Below are positions 1 through 10,605 of a stretch of DNA of 64,000 bases, one piece after another. Position numbers and translations under genes: made by a program. This DNA is from Thecamonas trahens ATCC 50062 (Eukaryota > Apusozoa > Apusomonadida > Apusomonadidae): assembly GCF_000142905.1 (NCBI RefSeq), contig NW_013657669.1:412708-476707 (forward strand), in the 5' to 3' direction. The notes beneath the pieces are model-generated. The model worked only from the letters and a program-made list of their open reading frames with translations. It was not told where the DNA came from and searched no databases. Within the stretch, counting starts at the first letter, position 1, and the number at the start of each line of letters is the position of its first letter.

Positions 1-5
1 CCGTA

Positions 6-20
6 CGTGTGTGTGTGTGT

Positions 21-78
<58 letters not shown>
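6..78. repeat. (TG)n microsatellite
   Basis: Nearly pure TG dinucleotide run with occasional TA interruptions at the left edge of the window. It is followed by C/T-rich sequence to about 240, upstream of the first gene. The codons it would add to that gene (Cys-Val repeats) are not credible coding sequence. Confidence 0.95.
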
Positions 79-81
<3 letters not shown>

Positions 82-249
82 ATGATCGTGGCGTGGCATG
101 CCATGCCCTGGCTGCGCGTCACCGTCACCAATTCCTCCCACCTCCCTCCCCTCCCCTCCCCTTCCCCCCTCCCCTTCCCCCCTCCCTGCTCTCTCTCTCT
201 CTCTCTATCTCTCTATCCCCCCCTCTTCCTCTCCTCCCACATTACACGA

Positions 250-1227
250 ATGGGCAACGGACCAAGCACTCCGCTGGAGATGGCTCGGGCAGAGGTCGAC
301 CGCCTTGTCCCGTTGTGCGCACACGGCGACGACGAGGCCTGCTACGGTGTGGCTCAGGCCTGGCTCGAGGTGGCCGAGGCGCTGCGGCTCGAGGCGGCAG
401 AGGCGGCAGGGGCAGCTGGAGGTGGCGGATCGACCGCGGCGGAGCGATTGCCCACGGATCCACGTGAACGGGCCGCGCTCGGCACGGTTGCGTTGGTGGT
501 GACGGCAGCAGAGGCGACAGTGATGGCAGCCAAGGCGCTGAACAACGCGTGCCACCGTGGTGTGGGCGAGGCGTGCTACGACCTCGCCGGCATGTACTTT
601 GATGGCGATGGCATTCCCCAGAACCAAGTCGAGGCCCGCAGGCTCTGTGCCCGCGGATGCAGCTTGGGCCACTCCGGATCGTGCTTCAACGAGGGCACCA
701 TGGCGCTGCACGGCGTCGGCGGCCCGGTCGACCGCGCCCGGGCCATGGCCGTTTACGCCACAGCTTGCGATGGTGGCCTCACCCGCGCGTGCTTCAACCT
801 CGCGCTGGCACACGACGACCCTGACGAGGTTGATGCCGCCACAGGTGCCGTTGTCCATTCCCGCGACGCCGCCAGGGCCGCCGATCTCATGGCTGCTGCC
901 TGCGACGACGGCCTGCCCGACGCATGCACCGCCCTTGCAGTCTCACTCGCCTCGGGCGATGGTGTCGCCCGCGACCTCGACCGTGCCATTGCCCTCCTCG
1001 ACGATATGTGCCAGCTCGCTGTGAGCAGCAAGGACGAGGTCGGCGGCGGAGCTTGGGACGCGCCCTGCATCAACCTCGCCATGGCCCACTCCAAGGCCGG
1101 TGCACCGGCCGCCATGCTCGCCGTCCTCAACTCCACCTGCGACGCTGGCTCGGTTGAGGCCTGCGATCTCCGCGAGTACTTTGAGGCGTTCCCCCCCAAG
1201 CCGGCTGCGCCGTCAACCGAGGAGTAA
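250..1227 (+). CDS. Sel1-like repeat protein (Hcp/COA7-like)
   Basis: 325-residue protein built of alpha-helical Sel1-like repeats. The recurring signature is an Ala/Gly-rich helix pair with conserved cysteines, for example CYDLAGMYFDGDGIPQN and CSLGHSGSCFNEGTMALHG, each ending in a motif of the kind G-x-G-V-x-x-D-x-x-(R/K)-A. The regularly placed cysteines recall HcpA/COA7-type repeats, in which adjacent helices are disulfide-linked; Sel1 repeats generally act as protein-binding scaffolds. No signal peptide or membrane segment is seen. I chose the ATG at 250 because everything upstream in frame is microsatellite and polypyrimidine translation. The partner and the cellular location cannot be read from the sequence. 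Confidence 0.8.
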   Translation: MGNGPSTPLEMARAEVDRLVPLCAHGDDEACYGVAQAWLEVAEALRLEAAEAAGAAGGGGSTAAERLPTDPRERAALGTVALVVTAAEATVMAAKALNNACHRGVGEACYDLAGMYFDGDGIPQNQVEARRLCARGCSLGHSGSCFNEGTMALHGVGGPVDRARAMAVYATACDGGLTRACFNLALAHDDPDEVDAATGAVVHSRDAARAADLMAAACDDGLPDACTALAVSLASGDGVARDLDRAIALLDDMCQLAVSSKDEVGGGAWDAPCINLAMAHSKAGAPAAMLAVLNSTCDAGSVEACDLREYFEAFPPKPAAPSTEE

Positions 1228-1469
1228 ACCATGTCAGCCAGTCGCCAGCCGAGGAAACGGCGCATGTCACACACCGGCGAATGGCGACCGCCACCGTCGC
1301 CCACAACAGCGACAGCGACAGACACCAATACCAAGACCAAGACCAAGACGAACCACTCGTCTCACCCCACCACACCCTACCCTACCCCACCCCACCCCAC
1401 CCCACCCCACCCCACCCCCTACTATTTCTGCCACACACCCGTACACCCTCCCACCCCCCCGCACACACC

Positions 1470-4400
1470 ATGTTCCAGGTAAGTGCCTCCCGCCCCTCTC
1501 CCTCCCCCTCCTCCCCCCTTCCCCCTTCCCGCCTTGTCCACCACTCACTCCCCCCCCCCCCCCCCCCCCCTACCCCACACACGCACACAGTGGCGAAAGT
1601 TCCAGTTCTTCAATGAACAGGTGGTGCGCGACGAGGACGAGCCGGCGGCTCCGCACCGTGGGCTGGAAGACGTCGTCCGCGACGTGGCCTGTGCCAGTTC
1701 CGGCAGAGGCAAGCTCCTGGTTGGAGGTACCGGTGGCATTGTGCGGGTCGTGGATCGCGCCTTTGTCATCGATGTGTATCAGCTGTACAACAAGTCGATC
1801 ACACACATCCACCAGCTCAAGTCGGCTGATCTGCTCGTCACCGTCGGCGTCGACTCGGATCTCGGCGAGGCCGTGCTCAAGATCTGGTCGTTTGTCAAGC
1901 TCGACCGGCACGGCTCGCCCACCGAACTCAAAAGCTGGCCCATCCGTGCGCCGTCGTCGCGGGCATCGTCGGCACTGGCAGCGGCACCACTGCAGGTAAC
2001 CACGCTTGCGGTGCTTGAAAACTTGTCGCAGATTGCGCTCGGGCTCGCCGACGGCCGGGTCCTGGTGGTGCGTGGCAACGACGTCTCGCGCGACCGGTCG
2101 CCCAAGCTGGTCTTCCTCACTCCGCCGGCCGAAGTGCCTGCGCCGGTGACCGGGCTGGGCTGGCGGATGTTTTCGGGTGCCCCGTTGCTGTTTGTGGTGA
2201 CGACATCGCTTGTGACAGCCTTCTACACCGGGCACGGCGACCATGCCGACACGCTCGACTACCAGGGCGTGGGGCTCGGCAACACGGTGATGACGTCGGA
2301 CGGCTCGATTGTGCTGGGGCGGCCCGAGGCGTGCTTTTTCTACGAGGCCGAGGGCCGCGGCCCGTGCTTTGCCTTTGACGTTGATGGTGAGAAGAAGATG
2401 CTCTTCTGGTTCCGCACTTTTCTTGGCGTGGTGTACCAGGTTGTGCGTGGCTCCAAGACCCTCGACTGGCTGTACATCTACGATCTCAAGAACCAGCTGG
2501 TGGCGTACAACGCCAAGTTCAAGTCGCCGGTCACCCACGTGCTCTCCGAATGGGGCATGCTCCTTGTCTTTACCGCCGACGGCGAGGTTCACCAGCTCCT
2601 CGAGCGTGATACCCAGACCAAGCTCGACTTGCTGTTCAAGAACCACCTCTATCCGAGGGCAATTGACCTGGCGCAGGCACAGGGTATGAACGCTGCGAAC
2701 CTTGCGGAGATCTACCGGCGATACGGTGACCACCTGTACTCGAAGCGCGACTACACACGGGCCATGGCCCAGTACCTGCACACCATCGGCTCGCTCGAGC
2801 CGTCGTACGTCATCCGCAAGTACCTCGACGAGCAGCGGATCCACAACCTGACCACGTATCTACAGGCGCTCCACGAGAAGCGGCTGGCCAACGAGGACCA
2901 CACCACGCTCCTCCTCAACTGCTACACCAAGCTCAAGGACGAGTCCAAGCTCGACGAGTTTGTCAAGCAGCCGGCCCACGAGGTGGCCTTTGACGTCCCC
3001 ACCGCCATCAAGGTCTGCCGCCAGGCCGGGTACTCGATGCACGCGCTCTTTCTCGCCCGCCGCTTCAACGAGCACGACGCGTTCCTCAAGATCCAGCTCG
3101 AGGACCTCTCGACCGGCAACAACGACGGGTACGTCCAGGCCCTCGAGTACATCCAGACGCTCTCGTTTGACGAGGCCAAGGCCAACATGATCAAGTATGG
3201 CAAGACGCTTGTCGAGCGGCTCCCGGAGCTCACCACCCAGGTTCTCATGGCGCTCTGCACCGACTACACGCCCAAGGCACCGGCCGGTGGACTCTCGTCG
3301 CGGCTCGACGACGACGACGACGATGGCTCACCGTCGCGCCGCCGCCGCCGCAAGAAGCGCGGCGCTGACGGCGGCGAGAGCACCGAGCCACTCCATGACG
3401 TCATGGCTGGGCCGTCGGGCGATGGACTTCCGCCGCCGTCGAGCGGTGGCGCACCGGTCCTCGACGACCGGGCCGCGCTGCTCGGCACGGCCGACGTGGC
3501 GCCCGGCACCCGGACCGGCGTCTCGGTCTCGCACCGCAAGTCGTCGGCGGCGCCGACCATCCGACGGGCCGACGCCGAAGACTTTGTCCACATCTTTGTC
3601 AACTCATCGTACTGGCTCACAGTCTTTCTCGAGTACCTCGTGTCCGAGCGTGTCTCGTCGTCGCCCACGGTGTACAACACGCTGCTCGAGCTGTACCTGA
3701 CCGACGACGCCAAGTCTGACGTGCTCCGCGACTTGACCGAGGCGCAGATTGCGGCGGTGCGCGAGCACAAGGCGTCGCAGGCGATGGAGCTGCTGCGGAA
3801 CCCCAACTCGCAGTACTCGGTGGAGCAGGCGCTCATTCTTTGCAAGATGTACGACTTTCGGCCCGGGACGCTTCTCCTGCTCGAGAAGCTGCGGCTGTTT
3901 GAGGAGATTGTGCAGTTTTACATGGAAGAGAACAACTATGAGGCCATTCTCTCGGTGTGCCGGATGCACGGTGAAAAGTCGCCAAACCTGTGGATCAAGG
4001 TCCTTTCGTACTTTGCCACGCGGGCAGACGCCGGCCCGCACATCATTTCGGTCCTGGACGCGGTCGACTCGTCGAACCTCCTTCCGCCGCTGCTGGTGGT
4101 GCAGACGCTCGCCACGTCGGATGTGGCCACACTCGAGTGTGTCAAGGACTTTATCCAGGGCCGGCTCTCGGCGCAGAACGCGATGATCGACGACGACACG
4201 GCGACCATCAAGTCGCTGCGCGAGGAGACACTCAGGATGCGGTCGGAGATCGAGGAGCTGCAGACGTCGGCCAAGATTTTCCAGCTCTCCAAGTGCTCGC
4301 GCTGCTCGTCGGCGCTTGATCTGCCGGCGGTCCACTTTCTCTGCATGCACTCGCTCCACCAGCGATGCCTTCTCGACTCGGAGGACGAGTGCCCGATCTG

Positions 4401-4629
4401 TGCCAAGGACAACCGCCACGTCCGCCAGTACAAAGCCTCGCTCGAGGCCAAGGCCCACGACCACGACCTGTTCTTCGGCAAGCTCGAGGCTGCGCCTGAC
4501 GGCTTTGCCGTCGTCGCTGACTACCTCGGCCGTGGCATCTTCAACAAGCCGGTCATTGTCGGCGACTCGCGCCGCATGCGCGACGCCGGCCTCTCCGACG
4601 CTGAAATGCGCGCCATGCTCCTCCAGTAA
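1470..4629 (+). CDS. VPS11: VPS11, core HOPS/CORVET subunit with C-terminal RING
   Basis: Coding exons are 1470-1478 and 1591-4629, giving 1015 residues (human VPS11 is about 940). Splicing joins Met-Phe-Gln to WRKFQFFNEQ, reproducing the conserved VPS11 start. The order is an N-terminal WD-like beta-propeller (about residues 1-370), a clathrin-heavy-chain-type helical solenoid (about 380-860) broken by an acidic, low-complexity insert (about 575-660), a coiled coil near 890-915 and a C-terminal RING: CSRCSSALDLP, then FLCMHSLHQRC, then CPIC. VPS11 is a shared subunit of the tethering complexes that drive endosome and lysosome fusion; the RING is the usual ligase-type end of VPS11/VPS18. Recognition is firm; the first exon is inferred from splice signals and family similarity. 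Confidence 0.95.
1479..1590 (+). other. Intron of VPS11
   Basis: 112-bp phase-0 intron after the third codon. It starts GTAAGT, is almost entirely C/T including a run of about 21 C at 1550-1570, and ends CACACAG. Removing it creates the conserved VPS11 N terminus. Confidence 0.88.
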
Positions 4630-4753
4630 ACCATTACCCTGTCAGCCAGCGAGAGCGAGCTGGGCTTTGGCGCGGATTCCGGGAGACTCGCGCTGCACCT
4701 GCAGGCAAGCGACCTCGGGCTCTTGGCGGCGCACACTTGTCGCGTCCGGCCCC

Positions 4754-7276
4754 ATGCCCCACACCCCGCTGGTACTGGCTCAGCGCCGGCCGCGGTTTAC
4801 ACTCGTACGGCGCTCTGTGGCCGAGTCTGTGGCGTCAGCAGGCGGTCTCGAGGCAGTGAGCGTTGCAGCGGCAGCGGGCGCGCCTGTTGGCGAGGCGACG
4901 GAGAAGCCAGGCGGGAGTCGGCCGCAGCGCCCAGGTCGGGCGGCGCCTGGCCCGCCAGGGCGGTGGGCGGAAGACGTGGCGCGGATTGCGGCGCTGGAGG
5001 CGGAGAATGAGCGGCTGCGGCGCGAGCTGGAGAGTGTGAGCGCCGAGCTGAGCGCAGTTCGCAAGCGGCTGCGCAAGGTGACGGCGGTGGGCGCAGTGCC
5101 GGGCTCGCCGGTCGCCCTCTCGCTGCCGCAGAACCGGCTGCAGGCGCTGGTGGACGGAGCGCGGCGGCGGTCACGCCCGCAGGTCCCACTCTTGCTGGCG
5201 GATCGGGTCAAGGCGCGCGGCCGGCCTAGCGGGCGCGGGATTTCGGCGTCCGCAGCGATGGTGCTCGAGGACAACGAGGACGGCGAGTTGCGGGCGCGCG
5301 AGCGGGCGTGTGCCTTCTCGGGCTGGATGGAGCACGGGCAGCGGGCACGCGGGCCGGGCGGCGCGCTTATGTTCCGCAAAGTCTTCCTTGTTCTTGCTGA
5401 TGGCGTGCTTCTCGGCTTTGCCTCGGACACGCACCGCAAGCCGCTGTTTGGCTGGTCGGCGATGAGCATGGCGGTGTACCGTGCCGGAAACCGGGTGGCG
5501 TCGCCGTATACGGTCGTTGTTCTCCGCGACAACTCGCATCTCGAGTATCTGCGTGGCGAGAGCGGCGTCGACTTTCTCAACTGGCTGACGGTGCTGGAGC
5601 TGGCGATTGGCGCCAAGCCGATTCTGCCGCGGGCGCTGCCGTCGGCGTGGCTTGCCTCGGCGATGCTCCATCGACCGGTCTCGGTCTATTGGTTCTCCAA
5701 GGTTGCACACATGATGTCGCCGGCGGGGTGGTGGTCGCGGGCGACGTCGTCGTTTGCCGTCGGCGCGCGAGCCCGGTTCCGACCGCACTACCTCGTGCTG
5801 TACAAGTATCGGCTGTTTGTGTTTACCAACTCGAGCGCGATCTCGCCTGAGACCTCTATTCCGTTGCCTGGCTACGCGCTGGCGACCGAGACGGCGTCAG
5901 AGAAGACGGCCAAGGTTGGTGAGGCGCATGTGCTCCGGCTGGAGCATCCGGGCCTGCCGACATACCACTTTGCACTGGCCTCGCTCGAGCTGCTTGAGGA
6001 ATGGTCAGAAGCGCTGAGCAAGGCTGTGGAGCTAGGGCCATTCGGCCAGCCGTACGCGGCGCGCCAAGCGGCCAAGGCACGGCGCAACATCATGGCAGCG
6101 AGGCGTGCGGCGCCAATCCGCGCCCGCCGGGCGGTCGACTTTCTGGAGCAGCTGGTGACCCGCGCTGGGCGGGCGCCGACGCTCGCATCGCTGCCGGTCC
6201 ACTCGACGGTGGCGCTCAACACGCGGCTGCGGCAGCCGGAGGCCTTTTTCGACGCCCACCGGCCACGACGCGAGTCCGAGCTTGAGCTGGACGACGTCTT
6301 CGCGCTCCTCCGCGAGTACCATGGTCTTCCACCGCGTGAAGACTCGTCGTCCGAGTACGAGTACGCGTCCGAGTCGTACTCTGGCGGCATGTCAGATGAC
6401 TCGGATGACGAGCTGTCGTCGGGCTCGGGCTCGACCGAGATCATTGCACTCTCAGCGTCGTCATCAGGAGATGGGCTTTACTTTGGCAGTGGAAGCGGGA
6501 GCGAGACATGTGTCTGTCGCTCGTCTGTCAGCGACTGCGGCGGCGACGAGGGTAGCTCGTCCGGCTCGGCTGCGACTGCCACCGAGGTGATTGGAGCATG
6601 CAGCAGTGATGGTCCTGGGGCAGGAGAGTTTGTTGACGTTGTGGACGAGAGCGGGTCTACATCACTGGTTGATGGCGGCGCCAGCAGCCACGGGTCGTTC
6701 GAAGGTGATGGCAGCAGCGACGGGTCCACAACCAAAGTCGATGACAATATCAGCAGCGATGGGTCGAAAGGCGACGGCAGCAGCAACGGGTCTACAACTC
6801 TGGTTGATGGCGGCGCCAGCAGTGACGGGGCGTCCGATGGCGGCGCCAGCAGTGACGGGGCGGCCGAAGGCGACGGCAGCAGCAACGGGTCTACAACTCT
6901 GGTTGATGGCGGCGCCAGCAGCCACGGGTCGTTCGAAGGTGATGGCAGCAGCGACGGGTCCACAACCAAAGTCGATGACAATATCAGCAGCGATGGGTCG
7001 AAAGGCGACGGCAGCAGCAACGGGTCTACAACTCTGGTTGATGGCGAGACCAGCAGCGACAGCTCCGCACCCGAGGCGTGCAGCGATTCCGAGCCGAACA
7101 ACGGCCCGACCAGCACCTTTGAGGTGGCGCCAGTGCCCGCGAGCGCGAGGCACATGCTTGAAGTGCCGTCCCGCCGCATCCGAACCTTCCGTTTCTCTGC
7201 CGATTTCAACGTCCTCATCGAGGACCTCGGCGACATTATCGCCGAGCTCCAGAGCGAGAACTCCCCGCGACACTAG
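4754..7276 (+). CDS. Double PH-domain protein with Ser/Gly/Asp repeat tail
   Basis: 840 residues from the ATG at 4754, 124 bp after VPS11 on the same strand. A short coiled coil (about 75-112, heptads around RIAALEAENERLRRELESV) precedes a PH-like domain (about 186-292, beginning FSGWMEHGQR). A second PH-like domain runs from about 311 to 417 (YWFSKVAHMMS to WSEALSKAVE), ending in the Trp-containing helix typical of the fold. PH domains commonly bind phosphoinositides or proteins, so a membrane-associated adaptor is likely. The tail from about residue 530 is acidic and Ser/Gly-rich, and 633-765 is a nearly exact internal duplication. The open frame extends upstream across the end of VPS11, but that stretch looks like shadow sequence. 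The last 41 bp overlap the convergent gene on the other strand. Confidence 0.78.
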   Translation: MPHTPLVLAQRRPRFTLVRRSVAESVASAGGLEAVSVAAAAGAPVGEATEKPGGSRPQRPGRAAPGPPGRWAEDVARIAALEAENERLRRELESVSAELSAVRKRLRKVTAVGAVPGSPVALSLPQNRLQALVDGARRRSRPQVPLLLADRVKARGRPSGRGISASAAMVLEDNEDGELRARERACAFSGWMEHGQRARGPGGALMFRKVFLVLADGVLLGFASDTHRKPLFGWSAMSMAVYRAGNRVASPYTVVVLRDNSHLEYLRGESGVDFLNWLTVLELAIGAKPILPRALPSAWLASAMLHRPVSVYWFSKVAHMMSPAGWWSRATSSFAVGARARFRPHYLVLYKYRLFVFTNSSAISPETSIPLPGYALATETASEKTAKVGEAHVLRLEHPGLPTYHFALASLELLEEWSEALSKAVELGPFGQPYAARQAAKARRNIMAARRAAPIRARRAVDFLEQLVTRAGRAPTLASLPVHSTVALNTRLRQPEAFFDAHRPRRESELELDDVFALLREYHGLPPREDSSSEYEYASESYSGGMSDDSDDELSSGSGSTEIIALSASSSGDGLYFGSGSGSETCVCRSSVSDCGGDEGSSSGSAATATEVIGACSSDGPGAGEFVDVVDESGSTSLVDGGASSHGSFEGDGSSDGSTTKVDDNISSDGSKGDGSSNGSTTLVDGGASSDGASDGGASSDGAAEGDGSSNGSTTLVDGGASSHGSFEGDGSSDGSTTKVDDNISSDGSKGDGSSNGSTTLVDGETSSDSSAPEACSDSEPNNGPTSTFEVAPVPASARHMLEVPSRRIRTFRFSADFNVLIEDLGDIIAELQSENSPRH
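6650..7048 (+). repeat. In-frame coding duplication in the PH protein tail
   Basis: A block of about 150 bp starting near 6653 (ending with the G-S-T-T-L-V-D-G-G motif) recurs almost base for base from about 6890. Shorter G-A-S-S-D-G units lie between the two copies. The low number of synonymous differences implies recent copying or gene conversion. Confidence 0.9.
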
Positions 7277-8048
7277 CCCGCGCCGCCTCGGCGAGCGCGG
7301 CAGCGTCGAAAACAAGCCCAGTCTCGACCAGCGAACGCTGCGCTGCGACTGCAGACTTGTAAATAGCCTCGACAGGCACCACCTTGCCAGTCTTGAGCAT
7401 GCGGAGGACCGACCGCTTGACAAGCTCGTCAAAGTCGACGTCGGTCATGTTGACTACCTCGATGGCATAGCCGTGCTCGTCCGCCAGCGCCACCGCATGT
7501 GCAATGGCTGGCATCTTGGTGTTGGTATTGCCCCACGCCACGAGCGGCACACCGGCGGCCATCGCCTCGCCCAGCGCGGTCTGCGCCCACGCTACAGCCT
7601 TGCGCATAAGCCGCGTCTGCAACACCTGGGCTTCACTCGCTAGCCGCGCCTCCTGCTCCGCCAGCCGCGGATACTTGCGTCTGACATACCCAATCGCACG
7701 CGCCAGCGCCCGTGCACACGCCCGTCGCTCTGAATCGTCGCGGATAGCCACGGTGGCCTCCAGCCGTGCCGCTAGTGCGTCCTCCTCGTCGTCGTCTCGG
7801 TCGTTGCTGCCGCCTTCCAGAAGCGCCGCCGCCCGCACAATTGCCGCCTGGCTCGTCGCCGGCAGATCTGCCCACGGAATACGCGCATAAAGCCCCGGGC
7901 TGTCGTCAATGCACACATCGAGAGGAGCTGGCTCGCGCTTGGCCAGTACGGTGCTCTTCCCCGCACACGGCGGGCCGACCGTGATCACCAGCACCCTTGC
8001 GGCACCTGCATCCTCGCCCACAGCCATGGCATCCCCGTGCTCGCTCAT
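7236..8048 (-). CDS. P-loop NTPase / kinase-like protein
   Basis: 270 residues. A Walker A motif, GPPCAGKST (about residues 26-34), follows a hydrophobic strand (RVLVITVG), the arrangement seen in AAA_33 / zeta-toxin-like and nucleotide-kinase-like P-loop proteins. Downstream, a charged helical insert (about 90-135) precedes VVNMTDVDFDELVKRSV, which may form part of the substrate or lid region. The substrate cannot be named. The ATG at 8048 is used; a second Met lies seven codons in. Its stop codon lies inside the 3' end of the double-PH gene, so the two convergent coding regions overlap by 41 bp. It shares a 302-bp divergent promoter with the polycystin gene. Confidence 0.72.
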   Translation of the reverse strand: MSEHGDAMAVGEDAGAARVLVITVGPPCAGKSTVLAKREPAPLDVCIDDSPGLYARIPWADLPATSQAAIVRAAALLEGGSNDRDDDEEDALAARLEATVAIRDDSERRACARALARAIGYVRRKYPRLAEQEARLASEAQVLQTRLMRKAVAWAQTALGEAMAAGVPLVAWGNTNTKMPAIAHAVALADEHGYAIEVVNMTDVDFDELVKRSVLRMLKTGKVVPVEAIYKSAVAAQRSLVETGLVFDAAALAEAARASVAGSSRSGARR

Positions 8049-8350
8049 GAGTCTGAGGAGCAGCTGGGTTCCGCCGCACTAGACACACACGAACACACGC
8101 CAAGTCCCACAGCAGGTCAAGTGGTAGGTGGCCTTCCCCTCCCCTCCTCTCTCTCCCCTCCCCCCCCCCCTCCCCCTCCCGCCTCCGCCGCCAACAGGAA
8201 ACCAACAAGAAAAGGCCACTTTCCGACCCCGCCCGATCACCTCCACTACCACCGCCACCACTCCTCCCCTCCTCCCCCCCCTCCCCCCTCCGCCACCCCT
8301 CACCCCCCACCCCCACCCCCACCCTCTTCCCCACCACCCCACCCCAAGCC
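8049..8350. promoter_or_regulatory. Divergent 5' region, polypyrimidine
   Basis: 302 bp between two start codons. It is dominated by C-rich/CT tracts (about 8130-8345) on the polycystin coding strand. A GTAGGT near 8124 and an AACAG near 8197 could mark a 5'-UTR intron, which I cannot prove. No TATA-like element is obvious. Confidence 0.5.
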
Positions 8351-10558
8351 ATGGGTAAAAAGGCGCCCCCGTCCGAGTTGTCCGAGTGGGAGACCTCGGT
8401 CGAGTTCTCGTCGCTGGAGGAGGCCGAGGCCGAGTCCCGACTGCACAACTTGGCCGACTCGCTGCATGGCGACTTGGAGAAGCAGCTGCTGATGAAGCGG
8501 CTGAAGCGGGAGTTCCGGTCGCAAGTCCTCGAGTTCATCACTTACCTGGCATTTCTTCTGCTGTTCACCTTTGTCATGCTCGGCGTCCGCGACCCCATCT
8601 ACTCGTTCCAGTACAACCAGAGCATGAAGGATCTGTTTCTGGACGAGGAGTTCCCAGAGCCTGAGATCTACAAGACCTTCTACGACGTGGCCACCTTTGA
8701 GGAGTTCTGGGAGTACATGAACGACGTTCTCGTTCCTGCTCTTTTCGCCGACCAGGGCGGCTTTGGTCCGGGCTTTATCTACGGCCAGAACCTGCTCGTC
8801 GGCACCGTCCGTGTCCGTCAAGTCCGCATCCGACCGGCCTCGTGCGCCGCGCTGGAGATCCCGTTCAACCAGGTCTTCTCCAAGGACCAGTGTCTCGGAC
8901 GGTACACCTCGGACCGGGTCTCGAAAAAGTCGTTTGGTCCCGACAACAAGTTTGTCTACCGCCCCGCCACCGAGCTCAAGAACGCTGCCCGGGTCCTCGC
9001 CCGGCTTCAGTGGTACGAGGGCGGCGGCTTTGTGGAGGAGTTCTCGCCGGCGGATCCGTTGGCGACTCATGAGGCACACATGGCCTCGCTCCGTGACGAC
9101 GCCTTTGCCGACCTGCAGACCCGCGCCGTCTTTATCGACTTTACCACCTACAACGCCAACGTCAATCTGTTCTTCAACGCCCAGATGACCTTTGAGTTCC
9201 TGCCGTCCGGCGGCGTGCTGCCGGCGTCGACCATGCGGACTCTCCGGCTGTACAAGTATCCCGACTCGCACGCTGGCCGACTGCAGCTCGCTGGCGAGAT
9301 CATTCTCCTCCTCTTTGTCTTGTTCTACGTCTGCTCCGAACTGCACCAGTTGTACACGGCCGGGATTTGCAAGTATTTCCGCGACCCGTGGAACTACCTC
9401 GACTGGATCAACAACGCCCTCTTCCTCGCAGCCTTTATCCTTCGCGCCATCATCATTGCCAAGCTCGACGAGCTCAACCTCGATGCCAGCAACAACCGAG
9501 CGTTCTACAACTTCAATGTCCTCAACACGCTCAACTCGTCCGAACTCAATATTCTCGCCACCAACGCCTTCCTCCTCTGGTTCAAGATTTTCAAGTACAC
9601 CACGTTTATCCCGGCCATGGCCATGATTGTCGAGACCGTGGCGGTCTCGTTCCGCAACACTGTTGGCTTTATCGTCATTTTTGCCTTTGTGCTCTTTGGC
9701 TTTGCCCAGGCTGGCGTCCTCGCCTTTGGCGTCGACGTCTTTGACTTCCGCACCTTTACCGACACCTTCTTCACTGTCCTCCGCATCATGCTTGGCGACT
9801 TTGACTTTGAGTCGATGCAGTACTCGAACCGGTTCTTCGGGCCCATCTACTTTGTGGCCTTTATGGTCCTCGTCTTTTTCATCATGCTCTCGCTCTTCCT
9901 CACCATTCTCAACGACGCGTACATCAACGTGCAGGAGGCCCACGAGGGCGAGCCCAACATCTCAGTCATCTCCATGACCCGCGACTGGATCCGCTCCAAG
10001 GCCGCTGTCTTTGACGCTCGGCCACACGGCGACGAGGTCGACGACCTCGTCCATGCCAAGGACCTCCAGCAAGACGAGCTGCTGACCCTCGACGAGATGA
10101 CCACCATTTTCCGCGACCACGAGGCCTCCATCCAGTCTGTCCTCGGCATGACCGCCGCAGAGCTGCTTGCCTACTTTGACGTCGACGGCTCGGGCCAGAT
10201 TTCCGCAGAGGAGCAGATCCAGCTCATCCACAAGCTCGAGGACTGGCGCCGCGACGCAGAGCTGCTCCGCCACAAGGCGCTCGGTGAGGACGACGAGTTC
10301 GTCCAGACCGCCCTCGAGGATCTGGCTCACTCGGACATGTCCACCTTTGTCGTCACCGTCAAGCACCAGCTCGCCACCATGGCAAAGACCATGGCACACA
10401 TGGAGGACTCGGTCGAGCGCGTTCGCTCTGCGCTCGGTGTCGACGCCATCATCTGGGAACAGGAGGGCAAGCGCGCCGCTCGCCTTGGCACACACCTCCG
10501 CAACAAGGACCGTGCCACCTACCTCAAGCACGAGCTGCCCGATGGCCGGGCCGGGTAA
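8351..10558 (+). CDS. Polycystin-type TRP channel (TRPP/PKD2-like) with EF hand
   Basis: 735 residues; human PKD2 is 968 and the difference lies mainly in the termini. A first TM segment (about 58-77, YLAFLLLFTFVMLG) is followed by a large extracytosolic polycystin domain (about 90-300), then TM2-TM6. The pore region reads RIMLGDFDF (about 478-486), and S6 begins GPIYFVAFMVLVFF, both very close to PKD2. An EF-hand loop, DVDGSGQISAEE (about 608-620), lies in the C-terminal cytosolic part, followed by a likely coiled-coil region. This is a calcium-permeable cation channel of the polycystin family, in protists usually ciliary, ER or plasma-membrane. No coding intron is needed. Confidence 0.92.
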   Translation: MGKKAPPSELSEWETSVEFSSLEEAEAESRLHNLADSLHGDLEKQLLMKRLKREFRSQVLEFITYLAFLLLFTFVMLGVRDPIYSFQYNQSMKDLFLDEEFPEPEIYKTFYDVATFEEFWEYMNDVLVPALFADQGGFGPGFIYGQNLLVGTVRVRQVRIRPASCAALEIPFNQVFSKDQCLGRYTSDRVSKKSFGPDNKFVYRPATELKNAARVLARLQWYEGGGFVEEFSPADPLATHEAHMASLRDDAFADLQTRAVFIDFTTYNANVNLFFNAQMTFEFLPSGGVLPASTMRTLRLYKYPDSHAGRLQLAGEIILLLFVLFYVCSELHQLYTAGICKYFRDPWNYLDWINNALFLAAFILRAIIIAKLDELNLDASNNRAFYNFNVLNTLNSSELNILATNAFLLWFKIFKYTTFIPAMAMIVETVAVSFRNTVGFIVIFAFVLFGFAQAGVLAFGVDVFDFRTFTDTFFTVLRIMLGDFDFESMQYSNRFFGPIYFVAFMVLVFFIMLSLFLTILNDAYINVQEAHEGEPNISVISMTRDWIRSKAAVFDARPHGDEVDDLVHAKDLQQDELLTLDEMTTIFRDHEASIQSVLGMTAAELLAYFDVDGSGQISAEEQIQLIHKLEDWRRDAELLRHKALGEDDEFVQTALEDLAHSDMSTFVVTVKHQLATMAKTMAHMEDSVERVRSALGVDAIIWEQEGKRAARLGTHLRNKDRATYLKHELPDGRAG

Positions 10559-10605
10559 AAAGAACAAACGACCAGCTCACGCTACGCACCCGTTGCACTG
10601 CCGTG

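Noticed and set aside
1570-2844. 424-codon minus-strand open frame
   Set aside because: Antisense shadow of VPS11 with no recognisable domain.
4316-4753. Upstream extension of the double-PH frame
   Set aside because: It overlaps the VPS11 RING in another frame and has random Ser/Thr/Arg composition; the ATG at 4754 is preferred.
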